Source of the DNA: Sanderia malayensis
Taxonomy: Eukaryota; Cnidaria; Scyphozoa; Semaeostomeae; Pelagiidae
NCBI GenBank assembly: GCA_013076295.1
Contig: RQOL01000804.1
Location: 1-64,000, forward strand
DNA length: 64,000 bases
Direction of reading: 5' to 3'
The notes below the pieces were generated by a model. It was not told the origin of the DNA, made no database searches, and saw only the letters and a program-made list of their open reading frames with translations. This document shows positions 11,009-21,348 of the stretch, in pieces. The position numbers were made by a program, and so were the translations under genes. Within the stretch, counting starts at the first letter, position 1, and every line of letters begins with the position of its first letter.

Positions 11009-11114
11009 TATGAATTATTCTCGAGCTCCTATCTCCACGAACTTCTTATTGGAAATGAGCTTTTTGTCTGAGATTTGTTCATCTATTTCTTTCAATTTTG
11101 TTCATTTAAAAATG

Positions 11115-11234
11115 TTAGGTTCTTACTCTTGCTATTTTTATAGATCTAGTCCCACTTTTTCTACCTTTCATATGCTTCTTTCGAACCAGCTTCCTTCGCA
11201 TCCTCCGCTTTCGGCCGCCTTGCATTTTCGTCAT
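11115..11234 (-). CDS. 39-residue very basic peptide, core-peptide-like
   Basis: ATG at 11234 and TAA at 11117-11115. Nearly half of the residues are K or R (GGRKRRMRRKLVRKKHMKGR). Size and composition recall the DNA-condensing mu/pX core peptide of adenovirus-related elements, but composition alone cannot prove homology. It sits 8 bp downstream of the 111-residue ORF that ends at 11243, which suggests one compact transcription unit. Confidence 0.45.
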   Translation of the reverse strand: MTKMQGGRKRRMRRKLVRKKHMKGRKSGTRSIKIARVRT

Positions 11235-11242
11235 AGCTGTGT

Positions 11243-11578
11243 CTAAACCATACCCGGCTGCAAGATTGCTCCACCTTTTGCAGCTTTCTTAGCACCTCTC
11301 AATGCCATCTTCTTAACAGCTTGTTTACTAACTCGTTTTGCTATCGCTCTTCCACCCTGTCTTACAGCTTGTTTAATAGCTTGCCTAGCTGCTACCCGTG
11401 CTATTGCTGAACCCATGTTTGTTGATTTCCTCTCTCCTCTCCTTTCACGTTTTCGTATTCTATCCCTTTTATACTTTCCTTCACCCGTCATTAGTTTAGT
11501 CGCTTCAACTCCACCATCATCCTTCAACATATCGTCTATCAGCATTGATGCTACAACACTTGCTGCTATACTAGCCAT
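11243..11578 (-). CDS. 111-residue protein: amphipathic N-terminus, lysine/arginine/alanine-rich C-terminus
   Basis: The first 20 residues (MASIAASVVASMLIDDMLK) form a likely amphipathic helix. A basic linker (KRDRIRKRERRGERK) and an alanine-rich basic tail (ARQAIKQAVRQGGRAIAKR) follow. This is the layout of minor capsid/core proteins of adenovirus-like and Polinton-like elements (pVI/pVII type), so a virion DNA-binding or membrane-active role is possible. That is inference from composition and context. Confidence 0.45.
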   Translation of the reverse strand: MASIAASVVASMLIDDMLKDDGGVEATKLMTGEGKYKRDRIRKRERRGERKSTNMGSAIARVAARQAIKQAVRQGGRAIAKRVSKQAVKKMALRGAKKAAKGGAILQPGMV

Positions 11579-11626
11579 GATTATATTATAGCTGTTAAAT
11601 TGTAGCGTTCTTCCTTCTTTTATAAT

Positions 11627-11905
11627 CTATTTCTTAAATTCTTCATCTGCATATGCCCACTTATCGCGTTGTTTTTTCGGTACTCCGGCAGCTCTCCAAA
11701 ATTCTCTAGGGATGAACTGTAGGGGTTTTGGTTTTTTCCAACCCTTTTTCCACATTGCTGGCTTCAGCTCTCGCTGTAACCCTGGTAGTGGTGTTGCTGC
11801 AATAGCTGTTTTCACAACCCAATTTTGTATGTTTTTAAAAAGACCTTTACCCCTAATTCTCTTAGTGCGCTGTTTCTTTCTACTCTGTCTCTTGCGCTTA
11901 CCCAT
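11627..11905 (-). CDS. 92-residue basic protein, virion-core-like
   Basis: The N-terminus (GKRKRQSRKKQRTKRIRGKG) is nuclear-localisation-like and DNA-binding-like. A middle segment with TPLPGLQRELKP and a tryptophan-rich end (FWRAAGVPKKQRDKW) follow. The frame is clean and intronless and lies 48 bp upstream of the 111-residue ORF on the same strand. A core or nucleoprotein role is proposed on composition and order. Confidence 0.45.
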   Translation of the reverse strand: MGKRKRQSRKKQRTKRIRGKGLFKNIQNWVVKTAIAATPLPGLQRELKPAMWKKGWKKPKPLQFIPREFWRAAGVPKKQRDKWAYADEEFKK

Positions 11906-12063
11906 CTTTATTTATGAGGTAAATGCATTGTTTTTATAAGAAATTTAAGACGAAAAAGCTGTTTAATGAATGCGTGCATTGCCCTCCGACATTGGGCCAT
12001 TTTCATTATTGTAATGATGCAGCTTCCTTATATAGACCCATGCATACAAATAAAAACACGCAT

Positions 12064-12486
12064 TTACATGAGAATATCATTTTGTGTAATTTCAACATCT
12101 CCCCATTCTCTAAGAACACAATCATATTTAATGTTATAAAGTAAACAATCCACCCATAAACTACTAATGTTGTATTGTTTCTTTGTGTGATGATAGATAA
12201 TTTGCTTCTCTATCCAAAGGAGTATCACAGCAAACCTTCCCAAGTTTCCATTTCCATCAGAAAAACTTTCATTGAATAGTGTTTTCAAGATGTCGTTGAT
12301 CCTGTCTTTCCATCCATCTTCATTCACCGGAGATTCTTCAATCAGCAACCCATCTTCAGCATCCTTTGCTTGTGGTAGATTTCCAAGATTAACGCTTATT
12401 CGAGCAAATCCCATAAACTTGTGTAAATTCTTGTATACTTTCCCAAGATATATGCGTCGAACTTGAACCTTTGTATTAATGCCCAT
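12064..12486 (-). CDS. Bcl-2-like protein (BH1- and BH2-like motifs)
   Basis: From the ATG at 12486 the protein has about 140 residues; the frame is open about 60 bp further upstream without an ATG. FNESFSDGNGNLGRFAVILL resembles the BH1 motif (F.DG..NWGR..A) with Leu in place of the usual Trp, followed by a hydrophobic helix like the central alpha-5. SLWVDCLLYNIKYDCVLREW then GD resembles the BH2 region (W..E.GGW). No C-terminal membrane anchor is visible and BH3 is not clear. Virus-encoded Bcl-2 homologues block host cell death, and such genes have been described in adintovirus-type elements. A host Bcl-2 family retrocopy is the main alternative. Confidence 0.5.
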   Translation of the reverse strand: MGINTKVQVRRIYLGKVYKNLHKFMGFARISVNLGNLPQAKDAEDGLLIEESPVNEDGWKDRINDILKTLFNESFSDGNGNLGRFAVILLWIEKQIIYHHTKKQYNISSLWVDCLLYNIKYDCVLREWGDVEITQNDILM

Positions 12487-12837
12487 TACATCTCTAAAAT
12501 GTTCCTTCAAATAGACTAAGAGCAAATCTTTTTTTGTTCTTTGCAGAAACGACCTAAAGTCATTAATTATAATGTGTGCTTATGTTAACAACATCTTTGC
12601 TACTGAGATAATAAGTGATATCTATCGTTTTTATAGATTACTCGAAATCCCTTCGAGCGTCGATGAAGACGCGAGTGGCGCATGCACAGTTGAGAGGCCG
12701 GTTCTAGCCCACCTGATTAAGGTATGCCAATTCGAATGAAGATTATGTAATCATTCAAAGAAGGTTCGAGCCATAAAATGATGCTTGCGCAGTTGAGAGG
12801 TAGAAGCATATAAGAATACACACAGTAATACTTTTTC

Positions 12838-13125
12838 TCAATTATCATCATCATCATCATTATCATCATCATTATCATCATCATCCTGTTCTTCGCTTAT
12901 TATAAACCTCTTTTGAATAGTTTCATCCCTCAATGCGTGGGCAAAAATCTTCATGATCACTTCATCATCATCATCTTCAAAATCATCATCATAGTCTTCA
13001 TAATCGTCATCATCATCAGGGCATCGGTGGTTTATGCCCAAGAGCGGCAAAAGTGCCCAACACATCGGACATTCAAATGCAATTAAAATACCATTTTCAA
13101 TTGTTAATGGATTCATGTTTCTCAA
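12838..13125 (-). CDS. Hyper-acidic Asp-rich 95-residue ORF (uncertain)
   Basis: The frame contains CPMCWALLPLLG, a possible zinc knuckle, then runs of aspartate from TCATCA microsatellite sequence, and a middle segment IFAHALRDETIQKRF. It has an ATG and a stop. Low-complexity coding from a trinucleotide repeat makes a spurious ORF possible. The position directly upstream of the Bcl-2-like ORF on the same strand is the only reason to keep it. A second minus-strand frame (13097-13420, 107 codons) overlaps its start and is equally unidentified. Confidence 0.25.
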   Translation of the reverse strand: MRNMNPLTIENGILIAFECPMCWALLPLLGINHRCPDDDDDYEDYDDDFEDDDDEVIMKIFAHALRDETIQKRFIISEEQDDDDNDDDNDDDDDN

Positions 13126-14317
13126 GCTCTAAAATAAACGAATCATAATCACTAATATTATGAATTAATTCCAAATAAAGCTGTAGGGATAAAACGATTT
13201 GAAGCAGAAAAAACACAACTTGCTTTTTGAATGTCCGATGTGTTTGAATGTCATTCCAGATTCCAGAAGTTTCTACTTTCTCATGACAGAGACTTGCCGC
13301 GTGCATTCGAACGTCGCATTCGAAAGTTTCTGATTGGTTCTTTGAATTCAATCTCGAGCCGAGAACGTGAATTTGCCAGTTCTTCGATATTTTTGTGTTT
13401 TCTTGCGATTTATTTAACAAATTCTTATCATCTTATAAGTGCATGAAAAATATGAAATAATTCATTCAGTATAACCAAGAGATTTTCTTTTTATTGCTGT
13501 AAAAATCTTTTTCATAAACAAAACCGTTTTTTAGTTATTAAGCTTTTTATGGGTTATTTTTATCAGCATTGGCGATGTTTGGCAACTTCAAACTAACTTT
13601 CCACAACCTGTCATTTTCGATTATTTTTTTACTGTTCATGCTCTTTTCAATTGTCGAAGACTCCCGCGCATGCGCGATCTTAACACTAAAATAAAATAAA
13701 AATTCTACTGCGCATGCGGCAGGGAGTCGCATCGTAGCACATCTATACAATAACAGAGTAAAATTCAACTCACCATTCAATGACACTCTCTTTCGCCATA
13801 TTCCATCATTTTAGCATATCATCTGCAAAAGATCACGGAACGTCATTACTGCGAGTAGCATCATCACAAATAGCTGCAACTAAGACCAGTGTCAGAGCAA
13901 CTTTTGGAAACCCGTACACAGAAGCACTTGACAAAGCTGCATTACTTCGTTCACTCATATATCATAGCTTCTGCACTTGCAAATATATCTTGTATTCTGG
14001 GCTGTCTTTGAATGTGCGAGGTTAACAACTTTATGTACAACCACTTTCTTAACTTCCTTTCTCCATCTCTCTCCCTCCCACTCTCCCGGCAAGCTTTCAA
14101 TCACATCGCTCCAAGTGAAATAATTCGATTCAAAAGCTTCTTTCAAGTGAACATAGGGGCCAAGCCTCACTACCTACACTTAATCATAGACTATGAAAGA
14201 AAGGGAAAAGACGATTACAAGTATCACTACTAAAGAGAGATCCTCTGAAAGAGTTACGTCACAAATTGCAGATACTTTCACGCAGCGGTTTCTAGCGCAG
14301 CCACAACAACACCACTG

Positions 14318-14354
14318 TGACGTAAGATCAATAATGTTGCTATAGCTATATAAG
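14318..14354 (+). promoter_or_regulatory. CRE plus TATA promoter module, array unit 1
   Basis: TGACGTAA (14318-14325), then AATAATGTTGCTATAG, then TATATAAG (14347-14354), followed by the leader with TGCAATTTCGCAATTTCC. A second ACGTCA lies about 70 bp upstream. Spacing suits Pol II initiation about 30 bp after the TATA box. Confidence 0.5.
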
Positions 14355-14648
14355 AAATAAACAGCCGTCCGATACTCAGATGCAATTTCGCAATTTCCTA
14401 AGCGCACATAAGAGAAACAATAATCGCGAGTTTTCATCGCTAAATTTACACACATTATCAACTCACTTTTGATAAATTGAAAAAGCAAAGTGAAAGTTGA
14501 ACGAGATATAATACAGGGTGACAGAGTAGTGTTTCACTTCTTGCATAAGTAGCTTACTATTAGCATGGTAGATAGGAGTATGCGTGACATTACCAGTAGA
14601 TGTATTTAATACTTGGCTTTTAGTATTCACTCGATATGAAAATTAGTT

Positions 14649-15005
14649 ATGCAGTCGAATTTGAAACCTTCTTCTTTCACATTTGCATTCTGCTTTGCAA
14701 ACATACGTGCCGAAATTGCATCAATGCATTGTGATGAAATGATACGCAGCTCTTACAAATGGCAAGCAAGAAATTGCTACACTATCTTACATGACAATGG
14801 CATTGGTAAGTGTAAGCGAAGGCTACTTCAAAAATGCTTCATACCACGATGGAACTTTCTAGTAGTAACTCCTGGTGACACAGCGCAACTGGAAACCCTA
14901 CAGCAACCGGCAGGGAGTCGCATCGTAGCACATCTATACAATAACAGAGTAAAACTCAACTCACCATTCAATGACACTCTCTCTCGCCAGATTCCATCAT
15001 GTTAG
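14649..15005 (+). CDS. Array ORF, unit 1 (118 codons, function unknown)
   Basis: Begins MQSNLKPSSFTFAFCFANIR about 300 bp downstream of the unit's TATA box. It is cysteine-containing and weakly basic, with no signal peptide or domain I recognise. The same ATG and N-terminal segment recur in all five units, but length varies: unit 2 (start 15840) has two in-frame stops, unit 3 is 17034-17324, unit 4 is 18228-18704, and unit 5 diverges at the array end. A GTAAGT donor-like site sits inside units 1 and 3 (after HDNGI) but not in units 2 and 4. The ORF may be a first exon, a decayed gene or a chance frame. Confidence 0.3.
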   Translation: MQSNLKPSSFTFAFCFANIRAEIASMHCDEMIRSSYKWQARNCYTILHDNGIGKCKRRLLQKCFIPRWNFLVVTPGDTAQLETLQQPAGSRIVAHLYNNRVKLNSPFNDTLSRQIPSC

Positions 15006-15508
15006 CATATCATCTGCAAATCATCACGGAACGTCATTACTGCGAGTAGCATCATCACAATTAGCTGCAACTAAGACCAGTGTCAGAGCAACTAATCAGA
15101 AACCCGTACACAGAAGCACTTGAGAAAGCTGCACTACTTTGTTCACACAAATATCATAGCTTCTACACTTGCAAATATGACTTGTATTCTGGGCTGTCCT
15201 TGAATGTGCAAGGTTAACAACTTTATGTACAACCACTTTCTTAACTTTCTTTCTCCATCTCTCTCCCTCCCACTCTCCTGGCAAGCTTTCAATCATTTCG
15301 CTCCAAGTGAAACAACTCGGTTCAAAGCTTCTTTCAAGTGACCGTAGGGGTCAAGCCCCACTACCTACACTTAATCATAGACTATGAAAGAAAAGGAAAA
15401 GACGATTACAAGTATGAGTACTAAAGAGAGATCCTCTGAAAGAGTTACGTCACAAATTGCAAATACTTTCACGCAACGGTTTCTAGCGCAGCCACAACAA
15501 CACCACTG

Positions 15509-15545
15509 TGACGTAAGATCAATAATGTTGCTATAACTATATAAG
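15509..15545 (+). promoter_or_regulatory. CRE plus TATA promoter module, array unit 2
   Basis: TGACGTAA at 15509-15516 and TATATAAG at 15538-15545, with the same intervening ATAATGTTGCTATA. Confidence 0.5.
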
Positions 15546-16702
15546 AAATATACAGCCGTCCGATACTCAGATACAATTTCCCAATTTCCTAAGCGCACAT
15601 AAGAGAAACAGTAATCGCGAGTTTTCATCGCTAAGTTTACACATATTATCAACTCATTTTTGAAAAATTGAAAAAGCAATATGAAAGTTGAACGAGATAT
15701 AATACAGGGTGACAGGGTAGTGTTTCATTTCTTGCATAAGTAGCTTACTATTAGCATGGTAGATAGGAGTATGCGTGACATTACCAGTAGATATATTTAA
15801 TACTTGGCTTTTAGCATTCACTCGATATGAGATTTAGTTATGCAATCGAATTTGAAATCTTCTTCTTTCACATTTGCATTCTGCTTTGCAAACATACGTG
15901 CCGAAATTGCATCATTGCATTGTGATGAAATGATTCGCAGCCCTTACAAATGGCAAGCAAGAAATTGCTACACTATGTTACATGACAATCGCATTGGTAA
16001 TTGTAAAAGATAGCTACTTCAAAAATGCTTCCTACCATGATGGAACTTTCTAGTAGCAACTCCTGGTCACGCAGCGCAACTGGAAACCCTACAGCAACCG
16101 GCAGGGAGTCCCATTGTAGCACATCTATAAAATAACAGAGTAGAATTCAACTCACCACTTTTAATGACACTCTCTTTCGCCAGATTCCATCATTTTAGCA
16201 TATCATCTGCAAAAGATCACGGAACGTCATTACTGCGAGTAGCATCATCACAAATAGCTGCAACTAAGACCAGTGTCAGAGCAATTTTTCGGAAACCCGC
16301 ACAAAGAAGCACTTGACAAAGCTGCATTACTTCGTTCACTCAAGTATCGTAGCTTCTGCACTTGCAAATATATCTTGTATTCTGGGCTGTCTTTGAATGT
16401 GCGAGGTTAACAACTTTATGTACAACCACTTTCATAACTTCCTTTCTCCATTTCTCTCCCTCCCACTCTCCTGGCAAGCTTTCAATCACATCGCTCCAAG
16501 TGAAATAATTCGATTCAAAAGCTTCTTTCAAGTGAACATAGGGGCCAAGCCTCACTACCTACACTTAATCATAGACTATGAAGGAAAGGAAAAAGACGAT
16601 TACAAGTATCATTACTAAAGAGAGATCCTCTGAAAGAGTTACGTCACAAATTGGAGACACTTTCACGCAGCGGTTTCCAGCGCAGCCACAACAACACCAC
16701 TG

Positions 16703-16740
16703 TGACGTAAGTTCAATAATGTTGCTATAGCTAAATAAGA
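16703..16740 (+). promoter_or_regulatory. CRE plus degenerate TATA module, array unit 3
   Basis: TGACGTAA is kept at 16703-16710, but the TATA box is altered to TAAATAAG, so this unit may be weaker. Confidence 0.4.
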
Positions 16741-17033
16741 AATGAACAGCCGTCCGAAACTCGGATGCAATTTCGCAATTTCCTAAGCACACATAAGACA
16801 GACAGAAATCGCGAGGTTTCATCGCTAAGTTTACACAAATTATCAACTCATTTTGGATAAATTGAAAAAGCAAAGTGAAAGTTGGACGAGATAAAATACA
16901 TGGTGACAGGGTAGTGTTTCAGTTCTTGCATAAGTAACTTACTACTAGCATGGTAGATAGGAGTATGCGAGACATTACCAGTAGATGTATTTAATACTTG
17001 GCTTTTAGCATTCACTCGATATGAGAATTAGTT

Positions 17034-17324
17034 ATGGAATCGAATTTGAAATCTCCTTCTTTCACATTTGCATTCTGCTTTGCAAACATACGTGCCGAAA
17101 ATGCATCATTGCATTGTGATGAAATGATACGCAGCTCTTACAAATGGCAAGCAAGAAATTGCTACACTATCTTACATGACAATGGCATTGGTAAATGTAA
17201 ACGAAGTCTACTTCAAAAATGCTTCATGCCACGATGGAACTTTCTAGTAGTAACTCCTGGTCACGCAGCGCAACTGGAAATTCTACAGCAACCGGCAGGG
17301 AGTTCCATCGTAGCACATCTATAA
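17034..17324 (+). CDS. Array ORF, unit 3 (96 codons)
   Basis: Homologue of the unit 1 ORF with start MESNLKSPSFTFAFCFANIR. It ends early (VAHL then stop) because of a substitution and indel context that differs from unit 1. Same uncertainty as unit 1. Confidence 0.25.
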   Translation: MESNLKSPSFTFAFCFANIRAENASLHCDEMIRSSYKWQARNCYTILHDNGIGKCKRSLLQKCFMPRWNFLVVTPGHAAQLEILQQPAGSSIVAHL

Positions 17325-17896
17325 AATAACAGAGTAGAATTCAACTCACCACTTTTAATGACACTCTCATTCGCCAGATTCCATCATTTTAGCATATCAT
17401 CTGCAAAAGATCACGGAACGTCATTACTGCGAGTAGCATCATCACAAATAGCTGCAACTAAGACCAGTGTCAGAGCAATTTTTCGGAAACCCGCACAAAG
17501 AAGCACTTGACAAAGCTGCATTACTTCGTTCACTCAAATATCATAGCTTCTGCACTTGCAAATATATCTTGTATTCTTGGCTGTCTTTGAATGTGCGAGG
17601 TTAACAACTTTATGTACAACCACTTTCATAACTTCCTTTCTTCATCTCTCTCCCTCCCACGCTCCTGGCAAGCTTTCAATCACATCGCTCCAAGTGAAAT
17701 AATTCGATTCAAAAGCTTCTTTCAAGTGAACATAGGGGCCAAGCCTCACTACCTACATTTAATCAGAGACTACGAAGAAAAGGGAAAAGACGATTACAAG
17801 TATCACTACTAAAGAGAGATCCTCTGAAAGAGTAACGTCACAAATTGCAGATACTTTCACGCAGCGGTTTCTAGCGCAGCCACAACAACACCACTG

Positions 17897-17933
17897 TGAC
17901 GTAAGATCAATAATGTTGCTATAGCTATATAAG
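17897..17933 (+). promoter_or_regulatory. CRE plus TATA promoter module, array unit 4
   Basis: TGACGTAA at 17897-17904 and TATATAAG at 17926-17933. The leader of this unit ends in GAGATGGAATACAG, which matches exon 1 of the 61.8-kb gene at its start codon, but a stop follows after six further codons. Confidence 0.5.
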
Positions 17934-18227
17934 AAATAAACAGCCGTCCGATACTCAGATGCAATTTCGCAATTTCCTTAGCGCACATAAGAGAAACAGT
18001 AATCGCGAGTTTTCATCGCTAACTTTACACATATTATCAACTCATTTTTGAAAAATTGAAAAAGCAAAGTGAAAGTTGAACGAGATGGAATACAGGGTGA
18101 CAGGGTAGTGTTTCACTTCTTGCATAAGTAGCTTACTATTAGCATGGTAGATAGGAGTATGCGTGACATTACCAGTAGATCTATTTAATACTTGGCTTTT
18201 AGCATTCACTCGATATGAGAATTAGTT

Positions 18228-18704
18228 ATGCAATCGAATTTGAAATCTCCTTCTTGCACATTTGCATTCTGCTTTGCAAACATACGTGCCGAAATTGCAT
18301 CATTGCATTGTGATGAAATGATACGCAGCTCTTACAAATGGCAAGCAAGAAATTGCTACACTATGTTACATGACAATCGCATTCGTATTTGTAAAAGAAA
18401 GCTACTTCAAAAATGCCTCATAGCACGATGGAACTTTCTAGTAGTAACTCCTGGTGACACAGCGCAACTGGAAACCCTACAGAAACCGGCAGGGAGTCGC
18501 ATCGTAGGACATCTATACAATAACAGAGTAAAATTCAACTCACCAATTTCAATGACACTCCCTCCCGCCAGATTGCATCATCTTAGCACATCATCTGCAA
18601 AAGATCATGGAGCGTCATTACTGCGAGTAGCATCATCACAATTAGCTGCAACTAAGACCAGTGTTAGAGCAATTTATCGGGAACCCGTACAAAGAAGCAC
18701 TTGA
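18228..18704 (+). CDS. Array ORF, unit 4 (158 codons, longest copy)
   Basis: Starts MQSNLKSPSCTFAFCFANIR and runs across the unit boundary into the segment SSAKDHGASLLRVASSQLAA, which in unit 1 belongs to a separate frame (13780-14025). This copy suggests that the two segments were once one frame. Confidence 0.25.
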   Translation: MQSNLKSPSCTFAFCFANIRAEIASLHCDEMIRSSYKWQARNCYTMLHDNRIRICKRKLLQKCLIARWNFLVVTPGDTAQLETLQKPAGSRIVGHLYNNRVKFNSPISMTLPPARLHHLSTSSAKDHGASLLRVASSQLAATKTSVRAIYREPVQRST

Positions 18705-19089
18705 CAAAGCTGCATTACTTCGTTCACTCAAATATCATAGCTTCTACACTTGCAAATATATCTTGTATTCCGGGCTGTCCTTGAATGTGCAAGGTTAACA
18801 ACTTTATGTACAACCACTTTCTTAACTTTCTTTCTCCATCTCTCTCCCTCCCACTCTCCTGGCAAGCTTTCAATCACATCGCTCCAAGTGAAATAATTCG
18901 ATTCAAAGCTTTTTTCAAGCGACCATAGCGGCCAAGCCTCACTACCTACACTTAATCATAGACTATGAAAGAAAGAGAAAAGACAGTTACAAGTTTCACT
19001 ACCCAAGAGAGCTCCTCTGAAAAAGTTAAGTCACAAATCCAAGACACTTTCATGCAGCGGTTTCTAGCGCAGCCACAACGACACCACTG

Positions 19090-19128
19090 TGACGTAAGAT
19101 CAATAATGTTGCTATAGCTGTATAAGAA
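19090..19128 (+). promoter_or_regulatory. CRE plus altered TATA module, array unit 5
   Basis: TGACGTAA at 19090-19097. The TATA box reads TGTATAAG. The leader again contains GAGATGGAATACAG. The array ends about 400 bp downstream. Confidence 0.4.
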
Positions 19129-20179
19129 AAAAACAGCCGTCCGATACTCAGATGCAATTTCGCAATTTCCTAAGCGCACATAAGAGAAACAGTAATCGCG
19201 AGTTTTCATCGCTAAGTTTACACAAATTATCAACTCATTTGGGATAAATTGAAAAAGCAAAGTGAAAGTTGAACGAGATGGAATACAGATTGACAGGGTA
19301 GTTGTTCATTTCTTGCTTCTTACTATTAGCATGGTAATTAGGAGTATGCGTGACATTACCAGGAGGTGCGTTTGATACTGGGCTTTTAACATTCACTCGA
19401 AATGAGAATTAGTTATGCAATCACATTTGAAATTTCTTTCTTTCACCTTTGCATTTTGCTTTGAGAACTTGCATGGCAAAATTGCATCATTGCATCGTGA
19501 TGAAATATTACGCAGCTGTTACGAATCAGCCCCAACCAAAGACTTGTCATGTTTTGAAGACATCTTGAAACCTAGGCCTAAGGCCTAAATTCGATTATGC
19601 TAGCTCGACAAAAGCGAGAAAAATAAGTGTAAAAGTTCGACCACTTGATCAGACAATGAACTACCTGAGTTTGCCTCATTCCTGCGTTTGTTGTCCTTCA
19701 CTGCCAACAAATGCATACTTCTAGTTAGGTAAATAGCAGATTTAATTCGTCCAGTTTCTCCAAACTCTCCTTACTTCAGAAATATTACCCTGCATTAAAT
19801 GCACGCGATGACGAATGACGAAGAAACTGTATTTGCCGCGAAAATCTTCTCGGCCATTAGTTCCAGGCTCCTTCCTTTTCCCTTTCTTCCTTTGGCAGCA
19901 GAGCAGAACTATGGTTGAACTCTTTTCATTTAGCTACATAACCAAATATCAAAGCCACACAACATACAAACATATGCCAGTCATTATTAAATCAAGGTAC
20001 CAGTTCAGTGTGCACCGTGAAATCAGTTCTATATGGCAATCTTCTTGCTACTCTCTCTGTTGTTACGCATTGTTCGCCACTGGTTTGCCACTGTTGCCGC
20101 TACCATGGCTGTTTTTGTACATTCTCCATTATAAGTCAGGGTCCGAGCACGTATCTTCTGGGACCCTGCTTCCTATATA

Positions 20180-20366
20180 CAGTGGAATCCCGCTATAACG
20201 AACTCTGTAGGGAAGGAGAAAATAGTTCGCAATAGCGGGAGTTCGTTATACAGAAGGGACATTTTCTTATGAAGAACTACTTCCCAGAGTCCAAGGGACC
20301 GGAGTTTTAGTTCGTAATAGCGGGAAGTTCGTTATAAACGGGGTTCGTTATAGCGGGATTCCACTG
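20180..20366. mobile_element. pogo/Tigger-type MITE, 187 bp, TA target duplication
   Basis: Perfect terminal inverted repeats beginning CAGTGGAATCCCGCTATAAC, flanked by TA on both sides (20178-20179 and 20367-20368). There is no coding capacity. Termini starting CAGTGGAA or CAGTTGAACC with TA duplication are typical of pogo-like DNA transposon derivatives. Confidence 0.8.
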
Positions 20367-20964
20367 TACCTTGCGTTGATGTCTCTTCCTTTGATGTGTT
20401 TGCGTGGCAGGGGCTAACCACAAACCTGTAAGGGTTCAACTACTAACTGAAAGCTGATAAATCGAAAGTTAATACAGAAAACAAGCATGATGAGAGGATG
20501 AAATGATGGGCATAAAAATTCATACAACAAATGCATTAAAATTTCAAAGCGAGGCTGCACTGCTCTGTAACTACTCGAATCGAAAAAGGGACAAAAAAAA
20601 TTGTTGTAGCCTTTGGCTGTTAAAATTGTTCCGGCTTCTGTTCTGGAGTATTCTACCTGGAGACCTGCCTGAATGTTTTAGGTATTACATCCTCAAGACT
20701 TTTTTTTAAATTTTCCAGCTGTAGCTTGAACATTCGCTGATAAGGTACCTCTACCAATCAACGATTGTAGAACAGATACATTTAAATACTCATTTGTTCC
20801 AGCAGGAGCAAAAATATGGAACTGCTTAACACCAGATATAAGAGCCTTAGGTTCAGTAGATGCCCTAAAACTACAACTAGAAAAGAAAACAATTGCAATA
20901 TAATAGACACTAGTTGCAAATTGATAGACATTTCATTAAGTTAACCTTGTTGCTTCAAAACTTT

Positions 20965-21065
20965 TGATTATTTATTTAGTTATTTATTTATTTATCTTAT
21001 TTATTTATCTATCTCATTTATTTATCTATCTTATTTATTTACCTATCTTATTTATTTTTTATTTT
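20965..21065. repeat. TTTA/TCTA-type microsatellite
   Basis: Interrupted tandem TTTA and TCTA tetranucleotides. Confidence 0.7.
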
Positions 21066-21348
21066 TTATATTAACAAACACTGTACGTAATGCCAATAAC
21101 TTGGTTCTGTACATTATTGATTAGATAGATAGATAGACGATTTGGTGCTTAGGCCCAATTGGCCTTGAAAAGTGGGCGTGAACCAAGAGAGGAGTCACGC
21201 AAGTTCGTCACCGAAGTGATATCATTTTTAGAAATCATCATATATATTAAATGGCTATGGCAACAAGACGGCCCCAGCAGCGATATTCTAGCCATATTTC
21301 GTCCTTAAATGCCTACATTTTAGAAAGTCACACTAATCCTTCTTAACC

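Larger units (their letters stand above)
13717..19510 (+). repeat. Tandem array of a 1.19-kb unit, 4.9 copies, each with a promoter-like module
   Basis: Unit starts marked by CGGCAGGGAGT lie at 13717, 14908, 16099, 17293 and 18487, giving periods of 1191, 1191, 1194 and 1194 bp. The fifth copy stops about 1.02 kb in, near 19510. Units differ by scattered substitutions and short indels. Each holds a pyrimidine-rich acceptor-like stretch followed by a short open segment, then a CRE/TATA module, a conserved leader, and an ATG-started ORF (MQSNLK/MESNLK). The strand is assigned from the promoter and from homologous modules in the 58-62 kb locus. Confidence 0.85.
19511..21348. other. Intergenic DNA with a pogo-type MITE and an A/T-rich microsatellite
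   Basis: No exon chain is supported. Contents are the terminal-inverted-repeat element at 20180-20366, TTTA/TCTA-type simple repeat at about 20965-21065, and a short GATA run at about 21121-21136. Confidence 0.5.

Noticed and set aside
13547..13786. 79-codon minus-strand frame at the array boundary
   Set aside because: Straddles the start of the tandem array and has no recognisable features.
13717..19510. CRISPR-like or rDNA-like array
   Set aside because: The unit is 1.19 kb with promoter and ORF features; there are no short repeats with spacers and no rRNA sequence.
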